The position numbers were made by a program, and so were the translations under genes. The notes under the pieces were generated by a model, which was given only the letters and a program-made list of their open reading frames with translations, was not told the origin of the DNA and did not search any database. This document shows, one piece after another, positions 34,980-47,479 of a DNA stretch of 64,000 bases. Source of the DNA: Cylicocyclus nassatus (lineage: Eukaryota; Nematoda; Chromadorea; Rhabditida; Strongylidae); the NCBI GenBank assembly GCA_958299035.1, contig CATQJL010000316.1:12432347-12496346 (forward strand), read 5' to 3'. Numbering within the stretch: the first letter of the stretch is position 1; every line of letters begins with the position of its first letter.

Positions 34980-35728
34980 TTAGGTTGGCACATAAGTTTT
35001 GCAACTTTTCCCGTAACTTTTTTCCTTGTTTATGTAGCAATCTCATTTTGTGACATCATGTAGATCGTGATGTAAGCTGCAAGTCTGCGCAAACCGTTTG
35101 ATTTTTGATAACGTAGTACAAAAAATCTAAGCATTTTTTGAAAACTGCTGAAAATCGAGGTTTCACGATTTTTTGGCAAACATGAAGCCCTACGAAACCT
35201 GATTCAAACATATGAAAAAGCAATTATAGGCAGCATGTAGCTGGAAGTTGGCACACTGGAATCAGTGAAAAAGAAATGAAATTTAAAAGAAGTTGAACAA
35301 GTCAAATGCGTCAAGTTTTGAAGGCAATTTGTCAATAACTAAGCTGCGAAAAGTCAGAATTCGCTATAGCTTTGCACTATAGGGTAATCCTATGCGATAA
35401 ACGCGAATATCATATTCATTTGTCGCTAAAATGAGATTCATTTTTTGATCTCACGAACGAGGCCTTTTCATGCGAAACGGACCTCATTTTTGTGATCAGC
35501 ATGTCAAATAAGCCCTATAGGCCAAGTTTCAGCAAAATCTGATGCATTCTAAAATTTTTCCCGTAGTACCGTAAACCTACCGTAATCCTCAAATAAGATG
35601 GTAAAATTCGGCAAAAATGTGTGCATTAGAAGCTTAATCATATTCTTTATAGTGCCAGTAAATGAATGCGCTACGTTCGAACAGACAAAAGTTATATGAA
35701 AAGTTGCATTGCTTATGTGCCAACCTAA
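34980..35728. mobile_element. Mariner-type MITE
   Basis: Inverted ends ttaggttggcacataagttt lie between TA duplications (34978-34979, 35729-35730), inside cathepsin intron 5. It is 749 bp with no transposase. It is related in its terminus to the elements at 15235 and 25873 but diverged after the first 9 bases. Confidence 0.8.
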
Positions 35729-36356
35729 TAGATGCCTTTCTCGGTCCCGCAAGACCTACTGCTTTGAATGTTCCGCTAGAGACCGACCGGAATGCAAATT
35801 TTGAAAACAAAAGCAAACTTCTATTCAAGTTTTATCGTACTTCCTTCCACCGCGACCCACCCTTGCAACCTCCATGCGACAACAAAGGCAAATGTTATCT
35901 TCCATCTCCCCACGAACCTCCTCTTCATCACTATTAGCTATTTCTTCCAAATGCTTTGTTTCTCTTTAATCTCACGCCGCCGGCCTCTCTCTCTCTGATC
36001 AACTTCTTACTGGTTGCGAAGCCCTGCGAAAGCATGAACTTACCTGCTATATAATTCTTCTCGCATCCTTTCTATCCAAATCAAAATAAGCTTTAGTGCT
36101 GCTGTTCACTCAAAACGTGAAAATGACACGTCAGCGCTTGATAAGAGTTCAATTCCACTGCAAGATGTCAAATATTGATAAACGATAGAAGGATACAGCG
36201 AACCTGCACAAAAAGTAGCTTATGTTCCTCTCCGTAGTCGTAATCATACAATGTGCGCAAAGTTTCAGCCCGTTGGTTCACCCAGATAGGAGTCTCAATA
36301 AAAGTACAGATTTGAAGTTTGTTACACACAAGCAGACTTTCTGCTCGATATATATA

Positions 36357-37064
36357 CAGGGTGTTCGAAAAGTAAGTATACACTTTTGAATAGTTAATAT
36401 TCCTTTTCTCATTGTGTCTTTTTCCGCCAATCAATTACCATTTCGTAGACGAGGCTTCAACTTAGATTTGCAGTATCGAGCGAATTACCAATCTCTCTGC
36501 ATTATTGTAGGATTACTGTAGGAACTTCGACTTATTGTAGGATTACTGTAGGAACTTCGACAAGGATTTTAGGCTATTGGAACCCATATTCTGCCTCGGA
36601 ACAAAACCAAACAAGCCAAAAGCTCTTCTACTAAATAATGAAAGCCGCTGATTTCGAATATGGAATTTCCACTTTACTGTGATGCTTCTTTTCAAAGTTA
36701 TTCTAGGTAAACCGTAATAGCAGACTTCTCAGCATTTGTCAAAAATGTGATTACACCGTCAAAAAAGCTGAAAACACTCTTAAAAAGTTATGTAGTGGAA
36801 TCAGCACGCGCGAAAACCTTAGTACACGATTTTTCAGATTTTTTGAAAAAAAAATTGTCAGATGGCATATTTCGCAATGGTTCCACATGCTGGAAGTTCT
36901 TACCGTAATCCTACAGAAACGAAGAGCGATCGGTGATTCGATCGATACTGTAAATCTAAGTTGAAGCCTCCTCTACAGAACGGTACTTGACTGGCCAAAA
37001 GAAACCCATTGGGAAAAGAGATATTGACGATTGGAAAGTGTGTACTTACTTTTGGGACACCCTG
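36357..37064. mobile_element. TA-flanked MITE with CAGGGTGT ends, copy B
   Basis: The second copy of the family at 27734, in cathepsin intron 5, between TA at 36355-36356 and 37065-37066. The left end has two changes (cagggtgttcgaaaagtaag). A 30-bp tandem duplication (ttattgtaggattactgtag...) at about 36503-36562 is absent from copy A. Confidence 0.8.
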
Positions 37065-37179
37065 TATTTTTGTATGAAATCCCTCACTACGGCCTTATCG
37101 TGGCGATGGGTGGGTGCCTGAGCGTCGAATCGCTATGTACATTCGAGTGTGTAGATCTCTCAAGCTGTGAAGGAGTTTG

Positions 37180-40100
37180 ATAATATCCGTTTCTGGCCAA
37201 ATGCTGCTAAGAGCTGGCCGGGTTAGAACCCCCGCCGTCTGGCCTTTTCGATCAGTAGGAGGTCACCGTTTCACGCCCGAGGTTGGCGACCGTCCCGTAG
37301 AATTCGTGAGCAGGCCAGTAGGTCTGCAATTTGTAAGGTTTTGGCCTAGTTCTCGTAGTTATCGTAGCGGAAAGAATTCATCGAAAACTATTTTTTTGTC
37401 TGTTATAATTCTAAATTATCTTAATGGGCCAACCTTAACAATTCTTCCCAACAACTCTTTATTAGCCAACAAAAAGGAGGTCCTCGTGCCTAAATTAACA
37501 TCCACCTTTAACAAGAGAAATTCTATATGGAATGCATGACCTAACTTCAATGGAAGAAATCTAAATAAAATGTATAACCACAATGGGGTAAGAAGAGAAC
37601 ATGAGAGAACAAGAATTCATGAACGGACACTTATAAAAGAGAGAAAAGGCTAGAACATAGTCATGACAAATCAATCTTTACAATAAACCTTGGGTGTATA
37701 TATACTAAATCTCCCAGTGGAAGTACCAACAATTATCGCTATTTGTACTAGTAAATTGCTACACATAACTCTAAAAAGTTACACAATCTCCCAGTTCAAT
37801 CGCCTTATCGTTGCAAAGTTTCTAGTTCAGACGTTCTTCCCAGAGTACGCTTTGAAAGGTCATCACGATCATACCATAGCCGGTTCTGTAATTGCAGCTC
37901 CGCATCGTACTATCGTAATTGTCGTTGTTCGTGTAATTCTTGTTTCTGGAACATACTCTACAAATTGTAGGAAGAAATTTCTTTACTCTACCAGCTAGAA
38001 GGAAGGAACCCTGCACTTCGCTTTCCGCCTATGGCAGGCTCCACGGTGTCGCTTTTGAATCGGACAAAAACGACACGTCTGCCCTTACGACAAACCATAA
38101 TAAAGTTTCAAGCTCTGCACCTTCAACGCCAGCATAATCTCCACAAACGGGAACCTCCACGTCTTTCTCGACGCTGCAGCCTAGCCATCCCACGCCTACG
38201 ACCTCCACGTCAAAAGACCATCAGCATATCAACTGCTACCCCCCCCCCCCCCAACATCGCGGCTAAATGCTTTATAAGGCCGCAACGAGAAGTTTTTCTA
38301 CAAGTTTGCTTTGGACTATTTTGACGCGAAAGTTATGATGCCGCTTAAAGAGGAATATAGGATCGGAGAGTTTTGTATGGAATCCAAAGGAGTCCATACA
38401 AAACTCTCCAAGGTACGACTCAGGCGGAGACAAGAACGACAAGGGCTTCTCACGTCGCGCGACTTTTCCATGCAATCTTTATCGTTATGGACAAAGCACA
38501 TCACCTGTGGGCAGGGGAATCGCCCAACGGTAGATTATTCAGGCGGAGATCGACCGCATTTTTATAAATCGAAGGTGAAGCTTACTCGATGTCTTAGTAG
38601 TTCCATCCTTCTGCAGTGGCTACGATCATCGCCTCCTTCAAGTGAAAATACGACTCAGTCGAAAGCTGGAAATGAAAGTCTGTCACTTGCTGCAAGAAAG
38701 AAGGAAGTCGTTTATGATGGTAACAGGGTGGAAGACTCATATCAAATTGTGGCTGACTCATCGAGAAGGCTTCAACGTACGACTGCGACTTGCTTCTAAA
38801 AGGACTGCGAACCGCGGAGAGTGCGCCTCACTAACTTTCGAAAAGAGCTTGGAACGCTCTTCTTGTTGACCAAGGAATTATTCGAAAGAAAAAGGTATTT
38901 AAGGCAAGATTCGAATGTAATCTACCGTGACTAATGATAGCCAGTTGCAGAACAGCTTCGCAGGGGATTTCAAGAAGCATAGATTGTAGAGTAAGTCTAG
39001 AGTATTCAATCTATTTTACCTTTAGAAGGAAAGAATTTCCAAACTAAAGAGAACTCCAAAAGCCATCGTTTCCTTTCAAAAGGGCAAAAGGGGAAATCTT
39101 CGGGACTACCGTTCAATATGCCTATTGAGTGTGTTGCGCAAGCTCTTTACGAAGATTATCCTCGCTCATATTTAGGACTCTGGATGAAGCCCAATCCAAA
39201 GAACAAGCTGGATTTCGCAAAAGATTTAGCTGCATGGACCATATACGGGCGATTGCGAGGGTCATAGAAGTCTGCCGGGAGTACCGACCATCTCTCGTCC
39301 TAACATTTGTCAACTAGAAAGCCTTCAACAGCGTCGAAACCTCTCAGCGCTAGTCGATCAAGGAGTGAACCCAGCTTACATGAGAACATTAGCCGACTGC
39401 TACAAGGATTGTAGAACAACGATGCAGCCATTTCATCGCCCCCTGACCATTCCAATTGGAAAGGGGGTTCGGCAAGGCGACACCATTTCGCCGAAGCTGT
39501 TCACCGCGGCCTTGCAGTGGGTAATGAAGTCACTGGACTGGAAGAGGGAGGCATACGAGTTGATGGGAGATTCCTATCCAACCTTCGTTTTGAGGACGAC
39601 ATCGTTCTCTTTCCTAGCAGTATCACTGAAACAAAAAAGATGATGAAGGAATTAAACGAAGTAGCGAAGAAGACGGGTTTGCGCATAAATTGGAATAAAA
39701 CTCAGTTCATAAAGGACGCCCTTTGTGAAGATGCGGGAATGCAATTGGAAGGCACCCCTATCATGGAGACATCTTCGTACGTGCATTCCTGGACGTTCGA
39801 TGAACATGGAGAATGACTTGGGAGGAGAATCTAATAGAAGAAAAGCAGCCTAAGCCGCTATCAGGCCTCTGAAGTAATCCACTGCCACATTGATGGCTCT
39901 TCGAACACCTACGGAGAGCTTGACCGCAGCTGGAGATGATCCGACAACAGGGCCGGTAGTAATCTACCCTACCTGGTGGCATCAAAGATGCCGGCAAGTT
40001 GGCACACATCGCGGAAAGATGCCAACTCCGCCGGCAGCTCGCGGATTGATCGTATGTTCTAATAATCTCAAACAATCTTGCTCTACAATCTTTATGCACA

Positions 40101-41165
40101 CGAAATTTTGATGACACAGCTATCCGCAAGCAGTGTGATCGCGCGCGTTCGAACCTGCATGCGTTTACTTCAACCGCTGCTGCTCTAACCAATCGCCCAA
40201 TCGGTCAATAACTTTTATTTGCCCCAGCGCTAACAGAAACGCACAGGTTTGTGGGCCTGTAAAAGGACATGATCAATACATTGCGTGAGAGACCTTGGCC
40301 TGAAAGAAAAGCTGCTTAATAAGGGCAACGGATGCGCGAAAACGTTTCAAACAAGATATTAGAGGAATACAGAAACAACATGATGCTTATCTGTGTTTAA
40401 ATAGTAACTGACTCCTCCTTCTTTCAAATGGTTAGTTCAATTAAGGAAAAGCTAAATAATGAAAAATGATGATTTTTCAAGAAAATAGCACTTTTGGTGT
40501 TGTTGGCTGAGACGTAACTTTTGTGATATCGCCGCAATTCGCAAACTCGCAGACGCCGTCGGCAAAGGTGCCACCACCTCGACGTGGTAGGGGCACGTCG
40601 AGATGCCGGCTCCCTCTCTCAAAAGAGCATGCTATTTCCCGTGCTCTCTGACCTGCCGGCAGCTGCCATCTCGCAGATTTCGACGAGCTGCCGGCAGCTT
40701 GCCGGCAACTGACATCGCGAAGTTGCCGGCAGCTCCTTCTGCGCTTCCAGATATTTTCCTACAGGAGAGAACCGCAGATTTCTATGGAGTTTTCTACAAA
40801 GTCTAAGCGGCATCTTTATCGAGAAAATTTCTTGGAAATAGACCTGGGACCGCCTAAATTTGGGGTTTCACTTTCTGGCCACCTCACGGAAAAGGTGCCA
40901 GCGACCTGCCGACGAGACCTGCAGCCAGATCGGGGGGATTAATACCGGCCCAGAAACATCTTGTCGAACTTTGCAGAACGGATACAAGAAGAGTATTCCG
41001 TCATCGTGACCTAGTGGAGTATGTTGCGAAAGCGAAACATCGATGGACCGGTCACATTATGAGAAGAACAGATGACAGATGGACACTAACAACTGTAAGA
41101 TGGACACTTGTAAGAACATTTGAGTGGATCGCGGATGTAGGAAGCAAGAGATAATAACAAATGGA
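37180..41165 (+). pseudogene. RTE-type LINE, near full length but decayed
   Basis: In cathepsin intron 5, same strand. The 5' leader (37190-37330) resembles that at 12700. Endonuclease remnants lie at 38030-38350 (RLRPPRQKTISI, EEYRIGEF). KIRLSRKLEMKVCHLLQERR is at 38645, then LRDYRSICLLSVLRKLFTKI at 39100, LVDQGVNPAYMRTLADCYKD at 39355, GVRQGDTISPKLFTAALQWV at 39460 and LSNLRFEDDIVLF at 39580 (the catalytic box, with Glu for the usual Ala in FADD). KHRWTGHIMRRTDDRW is at 41030. At least four frame changes and several stops show it is dead. It accounts for half of the 7.9-kb intron. Confidence 0.85.
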
Positions 41166-43297
41166 AATTCCAGTGTTGGGGGCAGCACGTCAGGTAGAGA
41201 CGTGCGGTCTAAGTAAGTATCTAAGGAAGTTATATTCGAAATAACCTTTATAAGCAGCTTCTGAAGGTTATCCACGGCATCGGTGTTCATAGATAAAATG
41301 ATTCAAATTTTCCAATATCAAAATAGAGGAAGTTTTTCTTTTGGGCCACATAGTTTCCTCGTTATTCGGTTTTTTCTACAGAGACTGCAACTTCACAGCA
41401 GATGTGTCTGTCTGGATCTATTGCGCCTCTCATAAATCTACCTTGTGGTATGTGGAATGCTAGCTGCTCGGGATGTTCAACAAGTACCATCTGAATGAAT
41501 ATTTAAAGTTAGATCTGCGGTCAATCTAGTATGAGCAAGAAGCTTCATGAAAAAATGTTATGTAGTTGTAAGATTATCGTTAAAGTGATTGAATGAGTTA
41601 ATAAGATAAAAGATGAGCTTGTAGTAGCAGGAGTGTGTCGCTAAGTACGCGTGCTGAGCTGCAGGACAGTTATGAAGACTTCAAATCTCGACTGTACATC
41701 GGACATTTGCTTATGAAGCGGTCAGTGGTCATCTTTTTATAGGGTCTTGCTGAGCTGTATCTGCTGCCTCATGTCTGACAGAATATGCATACAAACGTAT
41801 AACAATGAAACAATCATGCAGGTGCGAGTAAGTGAGTTAGGAAATATTTAATGTGTGCACTTTTTTAAGACACTGGTATCTGACACCGACATTCTTGCTT
41901 GCTGTGGTGAACGTTGCGGTCATGGGTTAGTTACACGAAATCTTGCATTTGAAACATTAGCGACAGCGCTTATGTCACGTATTAAATTCGAATTTCCTGC
42001 ATCAAAAACATGTGAACATTGACATAAAGCACGTTGCTTTTAACGAGTTGAACTGCTCGATTGCTACGGTTAGCTGCTTGTTTATTTTACATGAAAGGCG
42101 TTGTTGATTATTAAACATTGCTGAAGGCTGTTTACTAGTGTACTTGCGCCAAAGACATGACTTGCATACATACAGAGCAACTTAGCCTCACAGGCTGCAT
42201 TATCTACTGAAATGTAAAAAAACCTTCATTATCTCAATTCCTTTAATAGTAGTAATTAAGAGTCATTTGGGGGGTTGGAGGGGAGGGAGCGGCTGTTTCC
42301 GGAAATGGATTGTGAATTCTTCGGGAGTGGCTCACATAAGTCATGTAAATGTGATTCCGCAAAAATTTTGAACATCACGAAAAGTTTTTCTACGAGTGGC
42401 TGAGGTTACTCTTGAAATAAGTTCTTCCACCCCCCCCCCCCCAGAAAATAATGGGTACCGCCACCCCCAAGCATCTATATACTTTTGTTATAACTCAAAT
42501 ACAAATTCATAACGATAGCGTCAGTTATGTTGTTTATATTTGATTCACGTTGCAAATCTAAAGCTGCGCTGCAGTTGTTCCTATCTCCGCGTCAAATCTG
42601 ACTTACAGTAAACGTGTTAAGTAAATTTTAATCATGTCAGTTTTCTCAAGGCATTTACATCTCTTCAAAATCGTTCATGGTGCAACAACAAAAGTTCTCA
42701 CAACAGTGAAAATCAAAGTTCTCAGACAGTGAAAACGATTTTCTGCAATACAATTACACAAGCATTGGTTTGACAGATAAGGAAAATTACCAGTTTGTAG
42801 CAACATTTCGCTTTGCTGCTCCACCCTTCGCAATGGTTTGAGAGTGACAGATTGGAGCCTAATGACGAACAATTTAGAAAATCATTCTTCGTTTTTCATA
42901 TCTGTAGCCAAATACCAAAGAATTGTAATGCGCGACGCAGTTGCAAATTCTAGGCCAGTTCATCTGTATTGCCTGAACAAAGAGCATAACGTAATTGAAC
43001 TCAAGGAAATTAGTAATTGCATGGAACGTCGCTTGCTTCCAAAAGCATAAGAATGTATAACCAGCTGGTATACCCCCTCCACCCTACCTCCAAATACATT
43101 ATTGTGAAAAATTGCTCCTATTTCTGTAAAACATTATCCTGTCCCTGTGCCACTTCAGACATTTAGCTCAACGTGCACGCTTGCAGATGTAATGGAGGAT
43201 ACATGACCGAGGCTTGGGGCTACGTGGTAAACAACGGAACTTGTTCTGGAGGTCCATACTTAGCGAAGGTGAGTATGTGCGCTCGAGTTTATTGTAA

Positions 43298-44480
43298 ACT
43301 AGCTGGCTTACCCGGCTCCGCCGTATCCGGACCAAACTTGGCACACATACACTTCGGACCCCGGCGGGTGTCACAGTCCACTTTTCGTTATCGATCGATG
43401 TCGATTTTACCGATTTTTATCGATTTTTTTGCAGAGTTCACCTACAGGGCTAGGAGTTGGCACAGGGGGGGAAGTGAGCATGGGGATTCCGAATACAATA
43501 TTAGTTTTCAGAATTATCGATTACTTTTATTGATTTTATCGATTTTTTTTGTAAATTTTGACATGCGAGGCTGGGATTTTGCACAGGGGGTAATCGAGCA
43601 TGCTGATTACGAACACAATATTAGTTTTCAGGATCGTCCATTACTTTTATCGGTTTTATCGATTTTTTTGTAAAGTTTGACCTGCGGGGCTGGGAGTTTG
43701 CACAGGGGGGTAATCGAGCATGCAGATTACGAATACAATATTAGTTTTCAAGATCATCCATTACTTTTATCGATTTTATCGATTTTTTGCAAAATTTGAG
43801 CTAGGGGGCTGAAATTTGGCACAGGGGTGTAATAGCATGCTGATCACCCCCCTTGGGGATGATCAGCATGCTCGATTACCCCCCTGTGCCAACTCCCAGC
43901 CCCCTAGCTCAAACTTTGCAAAAAAATCGATAAAATCGATAAAAGTAATCGATAATCTCGAAAACCAATATTGTATTCGGAATCCCCATGCTCGATTACC
44001 CCCCTATGCGAACTCCCAGCCCCGTAGCTCAAACTTTGCAAAAAAATCGATAAAATCGATAAAAGTAATCGATAATCCTGAAAACCAATATTGTATTCGG
44101 AATCCCCATGCTCGATTACCCCCCTGTGCCAACTCCCAGCCCCGTAGCTCAAACTTTGCAAAAAAATCGATAAAATCGATAAAAGTAATCGATAATCCTG
44201 AAAACCAATATTGTATTCGGAATCCCCATGCTCGATTACCCCCCTGTGCCAACTCCCAGCCCCGTAGGTGAACTCAGCAAAAAAATCGATAAAAATCGAT
44301 AAAATCGATATCGATCGATGACGAAAAGTAGCCTATGACACCCGCCGGGGCCCGTAGTGTATGTGTGCCAAGTTTGGTCCGGATCGGTTCAGAAATGGAA
44401 TTTTCTATTCGGAACATACGTACATACAGACAGACAGACATACAGACAGACAAACAGACATTCAGCTTTATATATAAGAT
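43298..44480. repeat. Palindromic satellite element, expanded copy
   Basis: In cathepsin intron 8, ending 11 bp before exon 9. Head: actagctggcttacccggct. Tail: a (cagacagacatacagacaga) microsatellite, then cagctttatatataagat. Between them lies a long inverted repeat centred near 43855 (gcatgctgatc ... gatcagcatgc). The right half consists of 120-bp units rich in atcgataaaatcgataaaag: 43981-44100 and 44101-44220 are almost identical, with partial or diverged units on both sides. The left half has about three inverse units. Open frames here encode repeated peptide and are by-products. Confidence 0.85.
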
Positions 44481-44877
44481 AGCGTCGTCAGGATTGTTGT
44501 AAACCATACGCTTTCCACCCATGCGGCCAGCACAAAGGCCAGCCCTACTACGGCGAATGCGAAAAGCCCAATGAAAATACTCCAACTTGTCGTAAGCGAT
44601 GTCAATTTCACTATAAGAAAGCATACGAGGAAGACAAAATCAAAGGTGAGCCTTCTTTGGATGTAGGCCCATGGCAAAAAATGCAATTAAGTGTTGCACG
44701 CATACTATGTTTATGGTCTTGTCAATGAAATAGCAATGCAAGAGGAGTTAATGGCATTTGGTCCATTTCAAGCCGCTTTTATAGTTTATGACGATTTTCG
44801 ATATTACAAGAGTGGAGTGTACGTGGTAAGTCTTCTTCATTAGAGTTAGGACAAGAGAAAAGATCTATTTATCAATA

Positions 44878-46939
44878 ACTAGCTGGCTTGCCCGGCTCCG
44901 CCGGGCCTGCCAGCTAGACCCGTGTACGTATGTTCCGAATAGAAATTTTTATCTCTGAACCGATTGGGACCGAACTTTGCACACATACACTTCGGGGCAG
45001 GGAGCGTGTCACAGCCCACTTTTCGTTATCGATCGATGTCGATTTTACCGATTTTTTGCAAAATTTGAGCTAGGGGGCTAGGATTTTGCACAGGGGGGTA
45101 ATCGAGCATGCTGATCACCCCTTCGGGGTGATCAGCATGCTCGATTACCCCCCTCTGCCAAATCCCAGCCCTCTAGCTCGAATTTTGCAAAAAATCAATA
45201 AAATCGATATCGATCGATAACGAAAAGTAGCCTATGACACGCTCCCTGCCCTGAAGTATATGTGTGCCAAGTTTGGTCCCGATCGGTTCAGAAATAAAAA
45301 TTTGTATTCGGAACATACGTACATACATACAGACAGACAGACATACAGACAGACAAACAGACATTCAGCTTTATACAGTGCTGGCCAAAACTATAGATCC
45401 ACTATAAAAAACTGCCGTAGTTCATCTGCTTCTCAACGAATTGATCTGAGATTTGGTACAGTTGTGTGTTCAACAGGCATTCATCAGTGACCGGAGTGGA
45501 TTCCGCTTTCGGTAGATTATTCAGGAAAAAAATTAAAAATTTCGAAAAAAGCAGGCTCGAAAGTTGGCCAAAACTATAGATCCACCTAAAATTTCTGTCT
45601 GCTAACGTGATTCTTAGCTTCCAAAATCTTTTGTGCATAAACCTAGTCGAAAGTCAAAGCAGTGGGTTTAGTTCAGCTGCGTCATACCTTTATAAGAAAC
45701 GCTTATCTGCTTTTTTCCACTCAAAAACTGCTCTCATGCGTATTTTGTTCCCGAGAATGTGTTTTTGTAGAGGATTCCGCACTTTTTTGACTGGTTTGAA
45801 AGTGATAGGGCTCCATCTATCTTATAGATGCTTAGCAGCGTGAGCAGTAGAAAAAAATTCGGTTTTTCGTATCCAAAGCGCACCTGACACGGACATAACC
45901 GTAGGCCTGCGCTCGAATTTTTGCCTTCAAAATTGGTATCCGCTATTTTTATAAGCTCAAAATAATGTAGAAGCATTATTTAGCATTATTTACCTAAAAA
46001 GAAGTTTGTAAACTATAGTTACGATTGCTTGCGAAGTCGCACTTTAATTCTTTTTCAAAGCACAAGTCTTGCGGTGTGTTCGGCAATCTCAAAGTACTTA
46101 CCAACTGGTACCTTCTTTGAATTTTGCCACTTTTTAGCTGCTAACTATTGAATACACCCTGCAATATATGTTGCCTTGTGATTCACATGAGCATTATGGT
46201 CAGAAGCAGAAATAACTTCAAGGCTTGTTGCAAATCACTTTTTGCAGGATGAAGTTCTCAATTAGCCTGCATACTAGGATCTGCAGAAACCTGCAACCAC
46301 TGCATACGGACTCTCATACATACCAACAATGTAACTACTCCAGTTCACGCTCATGACAACGTTGCAGAAAGAGCTTGAAGGCATAAATTTGAACGCAGGT
46401 TTGCGGTTAGGTCTATGTCAGGTGCGCTTTAGATACGAAAACCCGAATTTTTTTCTGCTGCCCACGCTACTAAGCATCTATAAGATAGATGGAGCCCTAT
46501 CACTTTCAAACCAGTCAAAAAAGTGCGGAATCCTCTACAAAAACACATTCTCGGGAACAAAATACGCATGAAAGCAGTTTTTAAGAGGAAAAAAGCAGAT
46601 AAGCGTTTCTTATAAAGGTATGACGCAGCTGAACTAAAGCCACTGCTTTGACTTTCGACTATGTATATGCACAAAAGATTTTGGAAGCTAAGAATCACGT
46701 TAGCAGACAGAAATTTTAGGTGGATCTATAGTTTTGGCCAGCCTTCGAGCCTGCTTTTTTCGAAATTTTTGATTTTTTTCCTGAATAATCTGGCGAAAAC
46801 GGAATCCGCTCCGGTCACTGATGAAAGCCTGTTGAACACACAACTGTACCAAATCTCAGATCAATTCGTTGAGAAGCAGGTGAACTACGACATTTTTTTA
46901 TAGTGGATCTATAGTTTTGGCCAGCACTGTATATAAGAT
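44878..46939. repeat. Palindromic satellite element, single-unit copy, interrupted by a Tc1-type foldback
   Basis: In cathepsin intron 10. It is the same element as 43298-44480, but each arm holds one unit and the centre is a clean hairpin (gagcatgctgatcacccc, 3-base loop, complement) at about 45104-45142. The head is complete, with a ctagctggc/gccagctag stem (44879-44916) that the expanded copy lacks. The tail is split at its TATATA by the insertion 45376-46929 and resumes at 46932-46939; the two pieces reconstruct the tail of the other copy. Confidence 0.85.
45376..46929. mobile_element. Tc1-type foldback element with about 550-bp arms
   Basis: The ends are cagtgctggccaaaactata and its complement, between TA (45374-45375, 46930-46931). 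The first bases equal the Tc1 family terminus. Left arm about 45376-45940 and right arm about 46370-46929 are diverged inverse copies: translated in the same sense both give HKRFWKLRITLADRNFRWIY and KNTFSGTKYA. The central 430 bp holds no transposase. It is nested in the tail of the palindromic satellite element. Confidence 0.85.
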
Positions 46940-47479
46940 GCAGTTCCTTTGGGTTCGACAGCGTAGCACTCTGAATTAAGCGAACATTTTATCCCTGCTT
47001 AGCTGAGAAAATCGACATCAAGGGTTTTCTGGGAACAATTTTAATAGAGAATTTAGGCTTTGTTATAACACATTAATATCATGTAAGAACAGAATCATCA
47101 ATGAAATCTTGCCAAATTTAGCATAAATATGGAAAGGAAGCCGGCGGACATGCCGTCAAAATAATCGGATGGGGAGTAGAAAACGAAGTAAAGTACTGGC
47201 TTGTTTCAAACTCGTGGAATTCAGACTGGGGAGACAATGGTAAGTTTGACACAACTGAAACCAATTCTTTTTGATATGTAACTTTTATGCAGTGCTCAAA
47301 CCAACAGATCTACCTCAAAATCAGTGTAGAATCTGGCACAGTTGCATGTGTACCTACTACTGTGCTTCAAAAAGTAACCACAGCGGACATAACATTCGAT
47401 TAGCAACCAAAAATTAAGGAAAAATCCAAAAAATTGGATGAAGTTGGTCAGATTTCTTAGAGCACTCTATTTTTTCTTA

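Noticed and set aside
41743..41760. TGA in the cathepsin active site as selenocysteine
   Set aside because: It stands at the Trp position, not the Cys; the exon also breaks frame and no SECIS-like element was seen.
43816..44271. 151-codon frame with four ARLPPCANSQPRSSNFAKKS repeats
   Set aside because: The repeat is the 120-bp satellite unit (40 codons) inside an intron; the inverse arm gives similar open frames on -.
45402..46903. Matching open frames in the arms of the Tc1-type foldback
   Set aside because: The same peptide from both arms only reflects their inverse identity. No DDE motif is present.
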